From contig NZ_JXQV01000013.1 in NCBI RefSeq assembly GCF_000834635.1, positions 62,001 to 126,000 on the forward strand: 64,000 nt of DNA, in the 5' to 3' direction. The stretch comes from Agrobacterium tumefaciens (GTDB lineage Bacteria > Pseudomonadota > Alphaproteobacteria > Rhizobiales > Rhizobiaceae). The notes below the pieces were generated by a model. The model saw nothing but the letters and a program-made list of their open reading frames with translations, did not search any database and was not told the origin of the DNA. How positions within the stretch are numbered: the stretch's first letter is position 1; every line of letters starts with the position of its first letter. Below are positions 14,740 to 26,240 of this stretch, piece by piece. A program made the position numbers and the translations under genes.

Positions 14740-15621
14740 ATGAGCAAAGACGATCCCAACGACAAATCCACCCGCGACACCCATTATGCAACGCTGCGCC
14801 GTCAGGTGCGCGATGCCAAGAGGGAACGTGGCGAAATTCCAACGCCCGCTTTTCAAAAGCGCAGACCGCGTGGCGGTGAAGACTGGAAGGCACCGCAACT
14901 GGCGCCCGATCAGGTTCATCTTTATGGCCTGCACACCGTGCGCGCAGCGCTGGCCAACAAAGAGCGGCAGATCATCAAGTTGTCCGTTACCCTGAACGCA
15001 CTGGCGCGTCTGGAAATAGGATCTGCTGAAGAACAGCCCTTCCCCGTGGAAATGGTTTCGCCGCAGGATATCGACAAGGTTCTCGGCCCTGATGCTATCC
15101 ACCAGGGTGTCATGCTGGAAACCCGGCCCCTGCCCGCCAAAAAGCTTGGCGCTTTGAAGAGCAGCCCGCTGATTCTCGTTCTCGATCAGGTCACAGATCC
15201 GCACAATGTGGGCGCCATCATGCGTTCGGCCGTGGCCTTCAATGCAGGCGCCGTCATTACGACCATGCGCCACAGCCCGACCGAGTCTGGCGTTCTGGCA
15301 AAATCAGCCTCCGGCGCTCTTGAAATGATTCCTTACATCCAGATTACCAATCTGGCCGATGCTCTCGCTGAACTGCACAAGCTGGGCTTCACCTCCATCG
15401 GGCTTGATTCGGAAGGGCCCGCGCCGCTTGAGGGAACGTTTCAGGGTGAGAAGATCGCGCTTGTGCTTGGTGCTGAAGGCAAGGGACTTCGCCAGAAGAC
15501 CCGGGAGACCGTCACCCTGCTCGCGCGCCTCGATATGCCGGGTGAGATTAAATCGCTCAACGTTTCGAATGCCGCCGCCATTGCGCTTTATGCAAGCCGT
15601 CAGTTTCTAGCCAAAAAATAA
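14740..15621 (+). CDS. rlmB: 23S rRNA (guanosine-2'-O-)-methyltransferase, TrmH/SpoU family
   Basis: This 293-residue SPOUT methyltransferase has an N-terminal substrate-binding domain (LYGLHTVRAALANKERQI...) and the three SpoU motifs: LDQVTDPHNVGAIMRSA, LVLGAEGKGLR and IKSLNVSNAAAIALY. RlmB methylates the 2'-OH of G2251 in the P loop of 23S rRNA. The N-terminus has about 60 extra basic residues, common in rhizobia. The ATG is preceded by AAGGCATC. A sister assignment such as TrmH cannot be excluded, but the N-terminal domain favours RlmB. Confidence 0.88.
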   Translation: MSKDDPNDKSTRDTHYATLRRQVRDAKRERGEIPTPAFQKRRPRGGEDWKAPQLAPDQVHLYGLHTVRAALANKERQIIKLSVTLNALARLEIGSAEEQPFPVEMVSPQDIDKVLGPDAIHQGVMLETRPLPAKKLGALKSSPLILVLDQVTDPHNVGAIMRSAVAFNAGAVITTMRHSPTESGVLAKSASGALEMIPYIQITNLADALAELHKLGFTSIGLDSEGPAPLEGTFQGEKIALVLGAEGKGLRQKTRETVTLLARLDMPGEIKSLNVSNAAAIALYASRQFLAKK

Positions 15622-15658
15622 TCTAGCTTTTCATCCAGATGTCTTTACGGGGGCCACA

Positions 15659-16045
15659 ATGCCAGAACAGATCAAGCCGACCGGCGAACTGACGCTTCGC
15701 ACGCTTGCCATGCCAGCGGATGCGAACCCTGCCGGCGATATTTTTGGCGGTTGGGTCATGTCTCAGATGGACTTGGCAAGCGGCATTCGCGCAGCGGAAC
15801 GGGCACGCTGTCGCGTGGTCACGGCAGCGGTCAAGGAAATGGCGTTCGAGCTGCCCGTAAAGATCGGGGATACCCTGTCGATCTACACGACGATTTCACG
15901 AGTTGGTCGCACGTCCATTACCCTCACCGTTGAGGCATGGGCGCAGCGCGCACGATACGACATTCTTGAAAAAGTAACCGCTGGCACTTTCATCATGGTG
16001 GCGATGGACAGCGAGGGGCGGCCAACGCCCATCGTCAAGGAATAG
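15659..16045 (+). CDS. Acyl-CoA thioesterase, YciA-like hotdog protein
   Basis: The 128-residue product is a single hotdog domain with the YciA/BACH signature PADANPAGDIFGGWVMSQMD near the N-terminus, where N22 and D26 lie at the expected catalytic positions. It hydrolyses acyl-CoA esters in the cytosol. It follows rlmB by 37 bases on the same strand and may be co-transcribed. Length and motif agree with the family. Confidence 0.9.
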   Translation: MPEQIKPTGELTLRTLAMPADANPAGDIFGGWVMSQMDLASGIRAAERARCRVVTAAVKEMAFELPVKIGDTLSIYTTISRVGRTSITLTVEAWAQRARYDILEKVTAGTFIMVAMDSEGRPTPIVKE

Positions 16046-16162
16046 TATTCCATAGAGGGGCGTAGCCATTTTGCTCGCTTCACCAACTCAACGCAGAATC
16101 CATTGACGGATCTTCTTATGGTTGCAATTTATTGCAGCCATAAGATTGATTCGGGGAAGCTC

Positions 16163-16429
16163 ATGAATTTGTTCGTTATCGCTACGGGCGTAGCAATCGC
16201 TGTGGCTTTAAGCGGCTGCTCCTATACGAACCGCGTAGAGGTGGAGTTGCGCACAAATTCACAGGCCAAGCTGGCCTCCGCCCGCCTAGCCGAACCATCC
16301 AATGATGCTGAATTCAACCGGCTAGCGCTTGCAGCTGCGAAACGGCGGTTTCCTATCAGGGTTCCGCACCCAAAACCTAACCACACATATGGTCAGCCCG
16401 TAACGATTACCTATCCGCTCATCCGCTGA
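16163..16429 (+). CDS. Small lipoprotein, function unknown
   Basis: The 88-residue product has a signal sequence ending in the lipobox LSGC (C19), so the mature protein would be lipid-anchored. The mature part is short, charged and proline-rich at the end (RVPHPKPNHTYGQP) and has no recognised domain. I chose ATG 16163 because GGGGAAG lies seven bases upstream; an in-frame start at 16103 would place the signal sequence internally. It is convergent with the DUF1501 gene. Confidence 0.7.
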   Translation: MNLFVIATGVAIAVALSGCSYTNRVEVELRTNSQAKLASARLAEPSNDAEFNRLALAAAKRRFPIRVPHPKPNHTYGQPVTITYPLIR

Positions 16430-16442
16430 GAGCCTTGGTCTT

Positions 16443-17624
16443 TCAGACCTTGAGATAAGGCGACGACCTGTCGAAGCTGAGTCCGGGGAAAATGCCGTTG
16501 GTCAGTGCTTCACTGCTCACATCGAACTGTCGATAGAGCATTGCCGCGGCAATTTCCCGCACATCGCCTGTTGGCATAAGGTCGCGGTCATCAAGCAGCC
16601 TGCCCTCGCCCAAACCCGGCCAGTTGCCCAACACACGGCCGCCATCGATTCCGCCGCCTGCCAGAATGGCGACGCCGCCGGTGCCGTGGTCCGTTCCGCC
16701 CGTGCCATTTTCGCGCACGGTGCGCCCGAATTCCGTCATCGCCAGCACCACAGTCTTTTTCCAGACATCTGACCCCAGCGCATCTTTCAGCGTTGTCAGT
16801 GCAATGGTCAAATCTTTGACGGTGCGTGCGAACTGGCCTTTTTGTCCCGCATGCGTATCCCAGCCATCGACTGAGAAGGCAGCGATTCGGTAGTCTTCCC
16901 GCAAAAGGCCGCCAGCAAGCTTGGCGACATCACGAATTCCCGCGCCGCGCTTTTCATCCTGAAACAATTGCTCGGCGGACATGTCTGTGCGCAAGGCTTC
17001 CGCGAGAACCCGATTGAAATCCGGGTCGTTGGCGTAGAGCCGCTTGAAAAACGCCACATCATCTGGCCCCATCGTCATATTGGACGTCGAGGCCCAGACG
17101 TCCGTATCGTTCGGCCCGGCGAGAATGAGTTCCATCGACGTGTTGATATCGATTGCCTTGCGGTCCTCCGAGCGCGGAATGGCGGACAAGGCACGGTTTA
17201 GCCAACCGGTGCGCTCGCCATGCACATGGTCGGCACCGCTTTCCAGAATATCTTGCCCATCGAAGTGGCTTCTCTGGTCCCGATAGGGGGTGGAAACGGC
17301 ATGAATGAAGGAAAGCTCCTTGTTTTGCCAAAGGGGCATCAAGGGTTGCGCTGCCGGGTTCAAACCGAAATGACCGTCGAGATCGATCAGACCCGTATCC
17401 GGCGTCAGAGCGAGCGTTGGCCGAAATCCGGCAAATTCCGCATCGCCATAAGGCTGAACCAAGTCCAGACCGTCCATTGCACCGCGCAGGACGATGGTCA
17501 CGAAACGATTGTCGCCGGGCATGGCGGCGAAGCTGACGGGTGAGAGCACCGGCAACGCTGCCGCACAGCATGCGGTCGCTAGGAAACTGCGTCGGCTGAT
17601 CAGCATATCCTGAGAGAAGGCCAT
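16443..17624 (-). CDS. DUF1501 family protein with Tat signal
   Basis: This 393-residue protein starts with a twin-arginine signal, SRRSFLATACCAAALPVLS (R11, R12), so it is exported folded. The body matches DUF1501 (FVTIVLRGAMDGLDLVQPYGD near the mature start; TEFGRTVRENGTGGTDHGTGG later), a family distantly like alkaline phosphatase/sulfatase folds. Its reaction is unknown. It lies three bases after the DUF1800 stop with AGGAGATAGGAT as RBS inside the end of that gene, so the two are translated as a pair. Confidence 0.88.
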   Translation of the reverse strand: MAFSQDMLISRRSFLATACCAAALPVLSPVSFAAMPGDNRFVTIVLRGAMDGLDLVQPYGDAEFAGFRPTLALTPDTGLIDLDGHFGLNPAAQPLMPLWQNKELSFIHAVSTPYRDQRSHFDGQDILESGADHVHGERTGWLNRALSAIPRSEDRKAIDINTSMELILAGPNDTDVWASTSNMTMGPDDVAFFKRLYANDPDFNRVLAEALRTDMSAEQLFQDEKRGAGIRDVAKLAGGLLREDYRIAAFSVDGWDTHAGQKGQFARTVKDLTIALTTLKDALGSDVWKKTVVLAMTEFGRTVRENGTGGTDHGTGGVAILAGGGIDGGRVLGNWPGLGEGRLLDDRDLMPTGDVREIAAAMLYRQFDVSSEALTNGIFPGLSFDRSSPYLKV

Positions 17625-17627
17625 ATC

Positions 17628-19160
17628 CTATCTCCTGTTGAATTCTGGTGAGGACAACGCGAGCGTCATTCCGCTAACGCGGCTTGGCGCCTGGCTGACG
17701 ACGCGGATGGTGTCGTCCCGCGCCAGATCGGCCATGGCTGTTGCCAGAAACATTTTAGGCTCCATGTCACCACCCAGTGAACTCGATGCTTTTCGCGCCC
17801 ACAGGATGCGCTCACTCATCTGACTGGGAGAGAGCCAGGATGCGACACCTTCCTCAAACCCGGCGGGACTCGGCGGTTGCCACACGGGCTGCCCCATGCG
17901 CCGCAAGGATGCGAGAGTGAGTGTTCGCGCTAGGCTCTGCTTGGGTTTCGGCTTTGCCGTTTGCTTTGCCATCGCGTTCATATCATCATTCGGCTTTTCC
18001 ATTGTGGCCTGGTCACCGCCCTGCTGCATAGCGTTTGTGTCGCTGGTTACGGCTGGCGCTGCGGCCTGCCCAACCTCGTCGTCACCATTTGGTGACATCT
18101 TGCCTTGCCAGTTCTTCTGAGTGATGCCGAATGCCCGGAGCCCGGATACGACATAGTCGAAGGGCAGCTTCATTTTCCGCCCCGGATCAGCCCAGGCGCG
18201 AGGATGGTTGAGCATGACAGCATAGACTTTGAGCAGATGTCCCTTGCTGGCTTTCCATTCATCCACCATGGCCGCCACGATTTCCGGTGGCGCCTCGTCC
18301 GCAATGAAATGCGCCGCCAGTTTGCGGCAGACGTGGACTGCCGTTTCCGGCCGCAGAGCCAGATCATTGAGCATATCGAGACAGTCGTCTGCGGTGCGCT
18401 TGCGCCCGCCATAGGAAACGCCGAGAACCTTAATCTGGCCCGGCTGCGCCATACGAGGCCGAAACAGCATCTCATTTCGGTCATCCACCGTCATTCCTGT
18501 CAGCACAAGCGCGGCTGAGCGCACATCGGCCTGCGTGTAACCACTGCCAGCGCCCAATGTGTGAAGTTCGAGCAGTTCACGTCCGAGGTTTTCGTTGAGA
18601 CCGCGCTTGTTTTTCTCAGCGGCTGTTGATTCCGGGCCTGCCGAACGGTTTTGATCCAGATAGATCAGCATGGCGGGATGAAGCACCGCCGCTTGAAGTA
18701 AATCCCGGAACGAACCTGCTAAATGCGGACGGATCGCCTCGACTTCATAGAGCGGTGTTATAAGGCGCATTGGCAGCGCCTTGCGTGCATTGACGGAAAA
18801 ATGATCCAGCCAGAACGAGGCAAGCCGCTCATGAAAACCGTAGGAAGAGAATACGGCCTGCATCACGCGTGCCATGCTATCACGCTGAAAACTCTGTTCG
18901 GCTTGTTGCTGGATCAATCTGCGGCCATCGCGATCCAGTTCGCCGCCGTTTTTACCGGCACTTGTGGCGATGATCCTGTCTGCCAGATCTGACGATCGCT
19001 GCCGCGCTGCAAAGGCACCGCCGATGGGGAAATAGGAATCACTGAGCGGCGCATCTGCGAGCTGCACCAGCAGGTCGTCGGAATTTCGGTTCAGCACCTG
19101 CCCGGGCGCGAGCCCGTAACCATAGCGGACCACCGCCACCGTTGGAGAAAACGAAGCCAT
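17628..19160 (-). CDS. DUF1800 family protein
   Basis: This 510-residue protein matches DUF1800: YGYGLAPGQ at the start, RLASFWLDHFSVN, LGRELLELHTLGAGSGYTQADV and FDYVVSGLRA. The function is unknown; it is nearly always paired with a DUF1501 gene. I chose ATG 19160 (MASFSPTVAVV) because AGGAG lies eight bases upstream; a longer frame upstream has no family character. The protein has no signal peptide, whereas its partner has a Tat signal. An Ala/Gln/Lys-rich linker of about 45 residues (around residues 365-410) interrupts the domain. Confidence 0.87.
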   Translation of the reverse strand: MASFSPTVAVVRYGYGLAPGQVLNRNSDDLLVQLADAPLSDSYFPIGGAFAARQRSSDLADRIIATSAGKNGGELDRDGRRLIQQQAEQSFQRDSMARVMQAVFSSYGFHERLASFWLDHFSVNARKALPMRLITPLYEVEAIRPHLAGSFRDLLQAAVLHPAMLIYLDQNRSAGPESTAAEKNKRGLNENLGRELLELHTLGAGSGYTQADVRSAALVLTGMTVDDRNEMLFRPRMAQPGQIKVLGVSYGGRKRTADDCLDMLNDLALRPETAVHVCRKLAAHFIADEAPPEIVAAMVDEWKASKGHLLKVYAVMLNHPRAWADPGRKMKLPFDYVVSGLRAFGITQKNWQGKMSPNGDDEVGQAAAPAVTSDTNAMQQGGDQATMEKPNDDMNAMAKQTAKPKPKQSLARTLTLASLRRMGQPVWQPPSPAGFEEGVASWLSPSQMSERILWARKASSSLGGDMEPKMFLATAMADLARDDTIRVVSQAPSRVSGMTLALSSPEFNRR

Positions 19161-19302
19161 TTCAGCCACTCCTGCCAACATGAAGTTTGCAGGGAGGATC
19201 ACAGTCAATCCGGGCGAAAAGGTTGCGAAACCGTGGCATTTTCCAGACATGGACAATTTGTAACGCAGCATCGCCATGCCGATACCCACAATCTGGCCTA
19301 TT

Positions 19303-19336
19303 CTGCCGCAGTGACATTGCGGAAAAACTGTGGCAG
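19303..19336 (+). promoter_or_regulatory. Inverted repeat in the leader of the DUF2946 gene
   Basis: CTGCCGCAGT (19303-19312) and ACTGTGGCAG (19327-19336) match as an inverted repeat at 9 of 10 positions with a 14-base spacer. The right arm ends 10 bases before the start codon. Inside it, CCGCA/TGCGG offers a second, competing stem. It could be an operator or an RNA switch over the ribosome site; no regulator is recognised. Confidence 0.45.
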
Positions 19337-19346
19337 ATCAGGATTC

Positions 19347-19754
19347 ATGGGGTTCGTGCGCAGGATAATGCAGGATAGAAGCTCGGCTGGCGCGGTCGCC
19401 ATGCTGGCGCTTTTGCTGTTTTTGTTGCAGGGTCTCACCACTGGCGTCGCCCATGGCAACATGGCGGCTATGTCTATTGGCGCAGATGGCGTTATCTGCT
19501 CCACCCACATGCCCGATGGCGCTACCGGCAAGCAGAACCAAAACCCGGCAAAGCAGGCAAACGACTGTTGCGGGACGCTATGCCGCCTGGCCTTCGCTGC
19601 TGCTGTCGCGCTCCTTGCCTCTCCCATCGAGCTGACTGGCGGCATCGCCACTTCTGTCGATCTCGCCTTCTTCTACCCGGACGCAACAAGCCCGCCACCA
19701 ACGGCGAACAGGGACTCGCAACCGCGCGGCCCACCCCTTCTTCCGCACCTTTGA
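19347..19754 (+). CDS. DUF2946-like small exported/membrane protein
   Basis: The 135-residue product begins with a hydrophobic segment (residues 14-32), then a short region with C51, H54 and a C74-C75-x3-C79 cluster, and a second hydrophobic segment (about 80-95). This Cys/His pattern and layout match DUF2946, a family often found beside copper or TonB-linked genes; metal binding is an inference. I chose ATG 19347 (MGFVRRIMQD); ATG 19368 is possible. It precedes the PepSY gene by 85 bases. Confidence 0.65.
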   Translation: MGFVRRIMQDRSSAGAVAMLALLLFLLQGLTTGVAHGNMAAMSIGADGVICSTHMPDGATGKQNQNPAKQANDCCGTLCRLAFAAAVALLASPIELTGGIATSVDLAFFYPDATSPPPTANRDSQPRGPPLLPHL

Positions 19755-19839
19755 GACATAAATTCGGCTTCGAATGCGCCCGTCGGTACAGGCCGGTGCG
19801 CATCAAGCCGCAAACCTCATCGTCTTGCGGAGACATTTC

Positions 19840-21255
19840 ATGTCCGTCATCACCTCCTTCGAAGGGGAGCGCCAGGCTGCGCAATCCTCATCCATCAACC
19901 TCTATCGCGCCGTGTGGCGCTGGCATTTTTATGCTGGCCTTTTCGTTCTGCCCTTCATGATTTCCCTTGCCATCACAGGCAGTCTTTACCTGTTCAGGGA
20001 TGAATTCGACGCCATCATCCATTCGGATTTGAAACGCATCGAGGCATTGCAAAATGTGGCTCCGGCCGCTCCATCCGCTATCGTCGCATCTGCACTCAGC
20101 CTCGTTCCGGGCACTGCGGTAAAGTACACCACCCCCACCGATCCCGGCGCATCGACGGAAATCACCGTCAGCACAGCAGATGGAAAACGCGCTGTTTACG
20201 TCAATACCTACACCGCTGAGGCGCTCGGCTCCCTTCCAGACCGCGGCACCGTCATGTGGACGGTTCGATACATTCACAGCCTGAAATATTTCGGCACGTG
20301 GACCCGCTACTTCATCGAGATATCAGCAGGCTGGTCCGTCCTTCTTGTGGCAACGGGCATTTATCTCTGGTGGCCACGCAAGCAGACAGGCGGCGTGATA
20401 ACCGTGCGTGGCACACCCAAAAAACGGGTGTTCTGGCGCGACACCCATGCGGTGACCGGCATATTCGTTGGCTTTTTCATCGTCTTCCTCGCGGTTACCG
20501 GCATGCCATGGTCTGGCGTATGGGGCGCCAAGGTCAATGAATGGGCCAACGGCAACAATTTCGGATATCCCGCCGGTGTGCGGGTTCAGGTCCCCATGTC
20601 GAACGACCGTCTCGATGATGTCGCCAAAACTTCGTGGTCGCTGGAGCAGGCGAAAATCCCAGTCTCGGAAGGTCACGACCACGGCCAGCATGTCCACGAA
20701 GCGCCGACTGTAGCCCTTGAAAAAAGCTCAACCCTGCAACCCATAGGCATTGATCAGGCCATCGCCCGCTTCAACGCCATTGGTCTTGTTCCCGGTTACG
20801 CGGTTGCCCTTCCAACAAAACCAACCGGCGTCTACAGCGGCTCGGTCTATCCAGACGACCTGTCGAAACAGCATGTCGTCCATCTCGACCAATATAGCGG
20901 CAAGGCTTTGATCGACATGACCTATGCGGATTACGGCCCGCTCGGCAAAGGTCTTGAATGGGGCATCAACGTCCACCTAGGCCAGCAATATGGTCTCGCA
21001 AACCAGATATTTCTCGTCATTGTCTGCCTCGCCATCATCCTTCTGGCCGTCTCCGGCGGCACTATGTGGTGGAAGCGTCGGCCGCAAGGCTCCCTCGGCG
21101 TACCGCCCATGCCGCAGAACAAGCGGGTCCTCCGCGGCCTGCTGGCGCTCCTCGCCATTGGCGGCATCATCTTCCCGCTGGTGGGGCTAAGCTTGCTGGT
21201 GATGTTGGTGCTGGACTTCATTGTTCAAGCGGTCGGCAAGCGCCGCACGGCGTAA
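19840..21255 (+). CDS. PepSY-domain transmembrane protein
   Basis: The 471-residue inner-membrane protein has the PepSY-TM layout: an N-terminal helix with LYRAVWRWHFYAGLFVLPFM, a periplasmic PepSY region, VMWTVRYIHSLKYFGTWTRYFIE before the second helix, GWSVLLVATGIYLWWPR, and two further helices near the C-terminus (GGTMWWKRRP). Conserved helix histidines suggest haem or metal handling; relatives sit beside siderophore receptors. A loop HDHGQHVH (residues 279-286) is unusually histidine-rich. I chose ATG 19840 with GGAGACATTTC upstream over an earlier in-frame ATG at 19774. Confidence 0.87.
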   Translation: MSVITSFEGERQAAQSSSINLYRAVWRWHFYAGLFVLPFMISLAITGSLYLFRDEFDAIIHSDLKRIEALQNVAPAAPSAIVASALSLVPGTAVKYTTPTDPGASTEITVSTADGKRAVYVNTYTAEALGSLPDRGTVMWTVRYIHSLKYFGTWTRYFIEISAGWSVLLVATGIYLWWPRKQTGGVITVRGTPKKRVFWRDTHAVTGIFVGFFIVFLAVTGMPWSGVWGAKVNEWANGNNFGYPAGVRVQVPMSNDRLDDVAKTSWSLEQAKIPVSEGHDHGQHVHEAPTVALEKSSTLQPIGIDQAIARFNAIGLVPGYAVALPTKPTGVYSGSVYPDDLSKQHVVHLDQYSGKALIDMTYADYGPLGKGLEWGINVHLGQQYGLANQIFLVIVCLAIILLAVSGGTMWWKRRPQGSLGVPPMPQNKRVLRGLLALLAIGGIIFPLVGLSLLVMLVLDFIVQAVGKRRTA

Positions 21256-21264
21256 GACAAGAAA

Positions 21265-21284
21265 GGCCGGGAGCAATCCCGGCC
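21265..21284 (+). terminator. Hairpin between convergent PepSY and DUF486 genes
   Basis: An 8-bp perfect stem (GGCCGGGA/TCCCGGCC, GCAA loop) begins nine bases after the PepSY stop. There is no T-run on either side, so it is a weak or Rho-assisted terminator or an mRNA 3'-end stabiliser. Confidence 0.55.
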
Positions 21285-21350
21285 ATCTCGCCTGTAAACT
21301 TCAACTGACGTTAAGATGCTACACCTCTATCATGGATGCAGAACCTGGCA

Positions 21351-21704
21351 TCAAGACTTGAACAGGAACGACGCGCCAAAGGCGATCAGGGCAAAGCCGA
21401 TTACGTGGTTGATGGTCAGGCTCTCCTTCAGCCAGAACACCGAGAACAGCGCGAAGACAGTCAGCGTGATGACTTCCTGCATCGTCTTCAGCTGTGCCGT
21501 AGAATAGACTTCCGAGCCCATGCGGTTTGCCGGTACGGCAAGGCAATACTCGAAAAACGCGATGCCCCAGCTTGTCAGGATAGCCATGAACAACAGGCTT
21601 CCCTTGTGCTTGAGATGGCCATACCAGGCGAATGTCATGAAGACATTCGAGGCAATCAACATGACAACCGGCCAGATGTGCGCAGGGGTGATTGAAAAAG
21701 GCAT
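21351..21704 (-). CDS. DMT-superfamily protein, DUF486
   Basis: This 117-residue protein has four membrane helices and matches the DUF486/COG3169 group of small drug/metabolite-transporter relatives: ASNVFMTFAWYGHLK, SWGIAFFEYCLAVPANR and INHVIGFALIAFGASFLF. The AVPANRMGS stretch is diagnostic. Function is not established. It is transcribed towards the PepSY gene, with its upstream region shared with uvrB. Confidence 0.85.
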   Translation of the reverse strand: MPFSITPAHIWPVVMLIASNVFMTFAWYGHLKHKGSLLFMAILTSWGIAFFEYCLAVPANRMGSEVYSTAQLKTMQEVITLTVFALFSVFWLKESLTINHVIGFALIAFGASFLFKS

Positions 21705-21954
21705 GATGGACCTTCAAAAATGGGAGAGGAAAACGATTGGGAGAGGGAACTTGTCTCGTCTTTCGGCGTATTGCTTAACGCAGGGCACGGCTTTCTAAAA
21801 CAGGATTTTGCCGTTCTGATGGCTGAATATGTCGGCCGCGTTAAGAACGCGAAACCCCGCATACGGTTCCAGCGACAGAAATGTTTCCTGTTTGTACTCT
21901 GTTTTTCGACCCTGCCTCTTCACTTTCAATCCCACACTCTCCATATTCCGCGAC

Positions 21955-24939
<2,985 letters not shown>

Positions 24940-25096
24940 TGGTTATATTTCGAGACATCACGCTCTACCCCTCTTAGCACAGGCTAGGCAAAGAATTGAA
25001 CCCCGCACTAAATAATGAGTTTCAAGCGTTCCGATGTATGTGCGGCGCCATGTATTTATGAAGGTGCCGAAGCGAAAAAACAAAAGCTCTAGATAG

Positions 25097-26071
25097 CTAG
25101 TTCCGTAACGGAATGTCTGAGATTTTGATCAAATCATATGGATTTTCAATTCCTTTTTCATTTAACACGGACATGAGTGCTTCCTTGATTTCGATTGGAA
25201 ATTGAGTTGGTCCAATAATCATCCGCTCTAATAGTTCACGCACCTCAATTCCAAATAAACCTTGTTCATGGACATTTTTAAGAGGTATCTTGTATATACG
25301 CTGTGGTACTCCACTGATGGAGACAACGCCCGCCTTAATTTTCTGAGACTCTCTCAGCGTAGGACTATAAATAATACGCCATTCACGTTCTTCGGCGAAG
25401 CCTGGGTGCTTCGTACATAGCGTAGCCATCTTGAAAACTTCAAAAAAATGAGCCAGCAATTGCTCTAAGCTAAGCTTTAGAATGTATGGCAGATTACTCT
25501 CTATATTATCCAATAGAATTTTATATTGGTCACTGAATTGCTCAGCGTCAAGATAAGCTACAGGAGAGGTGTATGCATCGAGTGCATCGGTTGGACGTAA
25601 AAACGGGGCTCCTCTGACCACCAGTGCAACCCCTGTAGGGCCACCATAAGCACGCCACATCGAGAGTCTGCCAGTTGTATCTTCAGAATCATGATGTTCT
25701 GAAATGCAGGAAATGTATGTGCTGGTTCGAAAGCTAGGCAGCCATGCATTAAATCTTTCCTCTATCTGAGTAGAGAATCCCGGGAAGATAGGTTCAAGCA
25801 ACGCTACAAAGCGAGCTTTATGGTCGGCATAAGCTTTCTGAAGGCAGTTGAACCCGTGCTCAATTTCCATGAAATCATTCATGCAGGTGGACTTTCGCAT
25901 CCACACTTCTCCGTTTTGGATTATCTTCAATGCGGTATCAGCGCTCGTATAGTGAGCAAAGCGCATATTGCTTTGTAAAGCTTCGATGGTTTTCTTAAAG
26001 GCAAAAGGATGGAATATTTTGAGGTAGTCAAGCGTCTCATTGTCGATGCTAGGAAACGAATTTTGTGTCAT
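25097..26071 (-). CDS. DUF2971 family protein, AT-rich, probably acquired
   Basis: The 324-residue product has the DUF2971 features: FAHYTSADTALKIIQNGEVWM near the start, then CMNDFMEIEHG, ISEHHDSEDTTGRLSMWRAYG, and EEREWRIIYSP near the C-terminus. The family is uncharacterised; the HYT start resembles ADP-ribosyltransferase-like folds, which is only a suggestion. Base composition is clearly AT-richer than in the genes on both sides, consistent with transfer. I chose ATG 26071 (MTQNSFPSI) behind GGGGGCAAAG; in-frame starts at 26101 and 26185 would add residues with no family character. It stands alone, without mobile-element remnants. Confidence 0.75.
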   Translation of the reverse strand: MTQNSFPSIDNETLDYLKIFHPFAFKKTIEALQSNMRFAHYTSADTALKIIQNGEVWMRKSTCMNDFMEIEHGFNCLQKAYADHKARFVALLEPIFPGFSTQIEERFNAWLPSFRTSTYISCISEHHDSEDTTGRLSMWRAYGGPTGVALVVRGAPFLRPTDALDAYTSPVAYLDAEQFSDQYKILLDNIESNLPYILKLSLEQLLAHFFEVFKMATLCTKHPGFAEEREWRIIYSPTLRESQKIKAGVVSISGVPQRIYKIPLKNVHEQGLFGIEVRELLERMIIGPTQFPIEIKEALMSVLNEKGIENPYDLIKISDIPLRN

Positions 26072-26171
26072 CTTTGCCCCCGTGCGTGTGTTTTTTGACA
26101 TTACCACGTACAGCGATGGAATTAGTCTGTCTGGTCTACGTATCCGCGAAATCCCAGTGAATATTTCAACT

Positions 26172-26196
26172 GGAACCAAAACCACCCTCGCCCGTT
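26172..26196 (+). promoter_or_regulatory. EcfG-type general stress promoter of the PRC-barrel gene
   Basis: GGAAC (26172-26176), a 16-base spacer and CGTT (26193-26196) match exactly the promoter type read by EcfG/RpoE2 sigma factors in alphaproteobacteria. The -10 element is about 45 bases upstream of the start codon, which leaves a normal leader of about 35-40 bases. Confidence 0.75.
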
Positions 26197-26240
26197 CTTC
26201 CCCCGAACACTATGTTCGATACTGAAAAGGAAGAAACACT

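Noticed and set aside
21746-21770. GGAAC-N16-CGTA, near-match to an EcfG promoter, before uvrB
   Set aside because: Last base mismatched and nearly 200 bases from the start codon; could be chance.
21890-21904. GTTT-N7-GTTT about 50 bases before uvrB, considered as a LexA box
   Set aside because: The rhizobial box is GTTC-N7-GTTC; both half-sites miss one base, so support is too weak.
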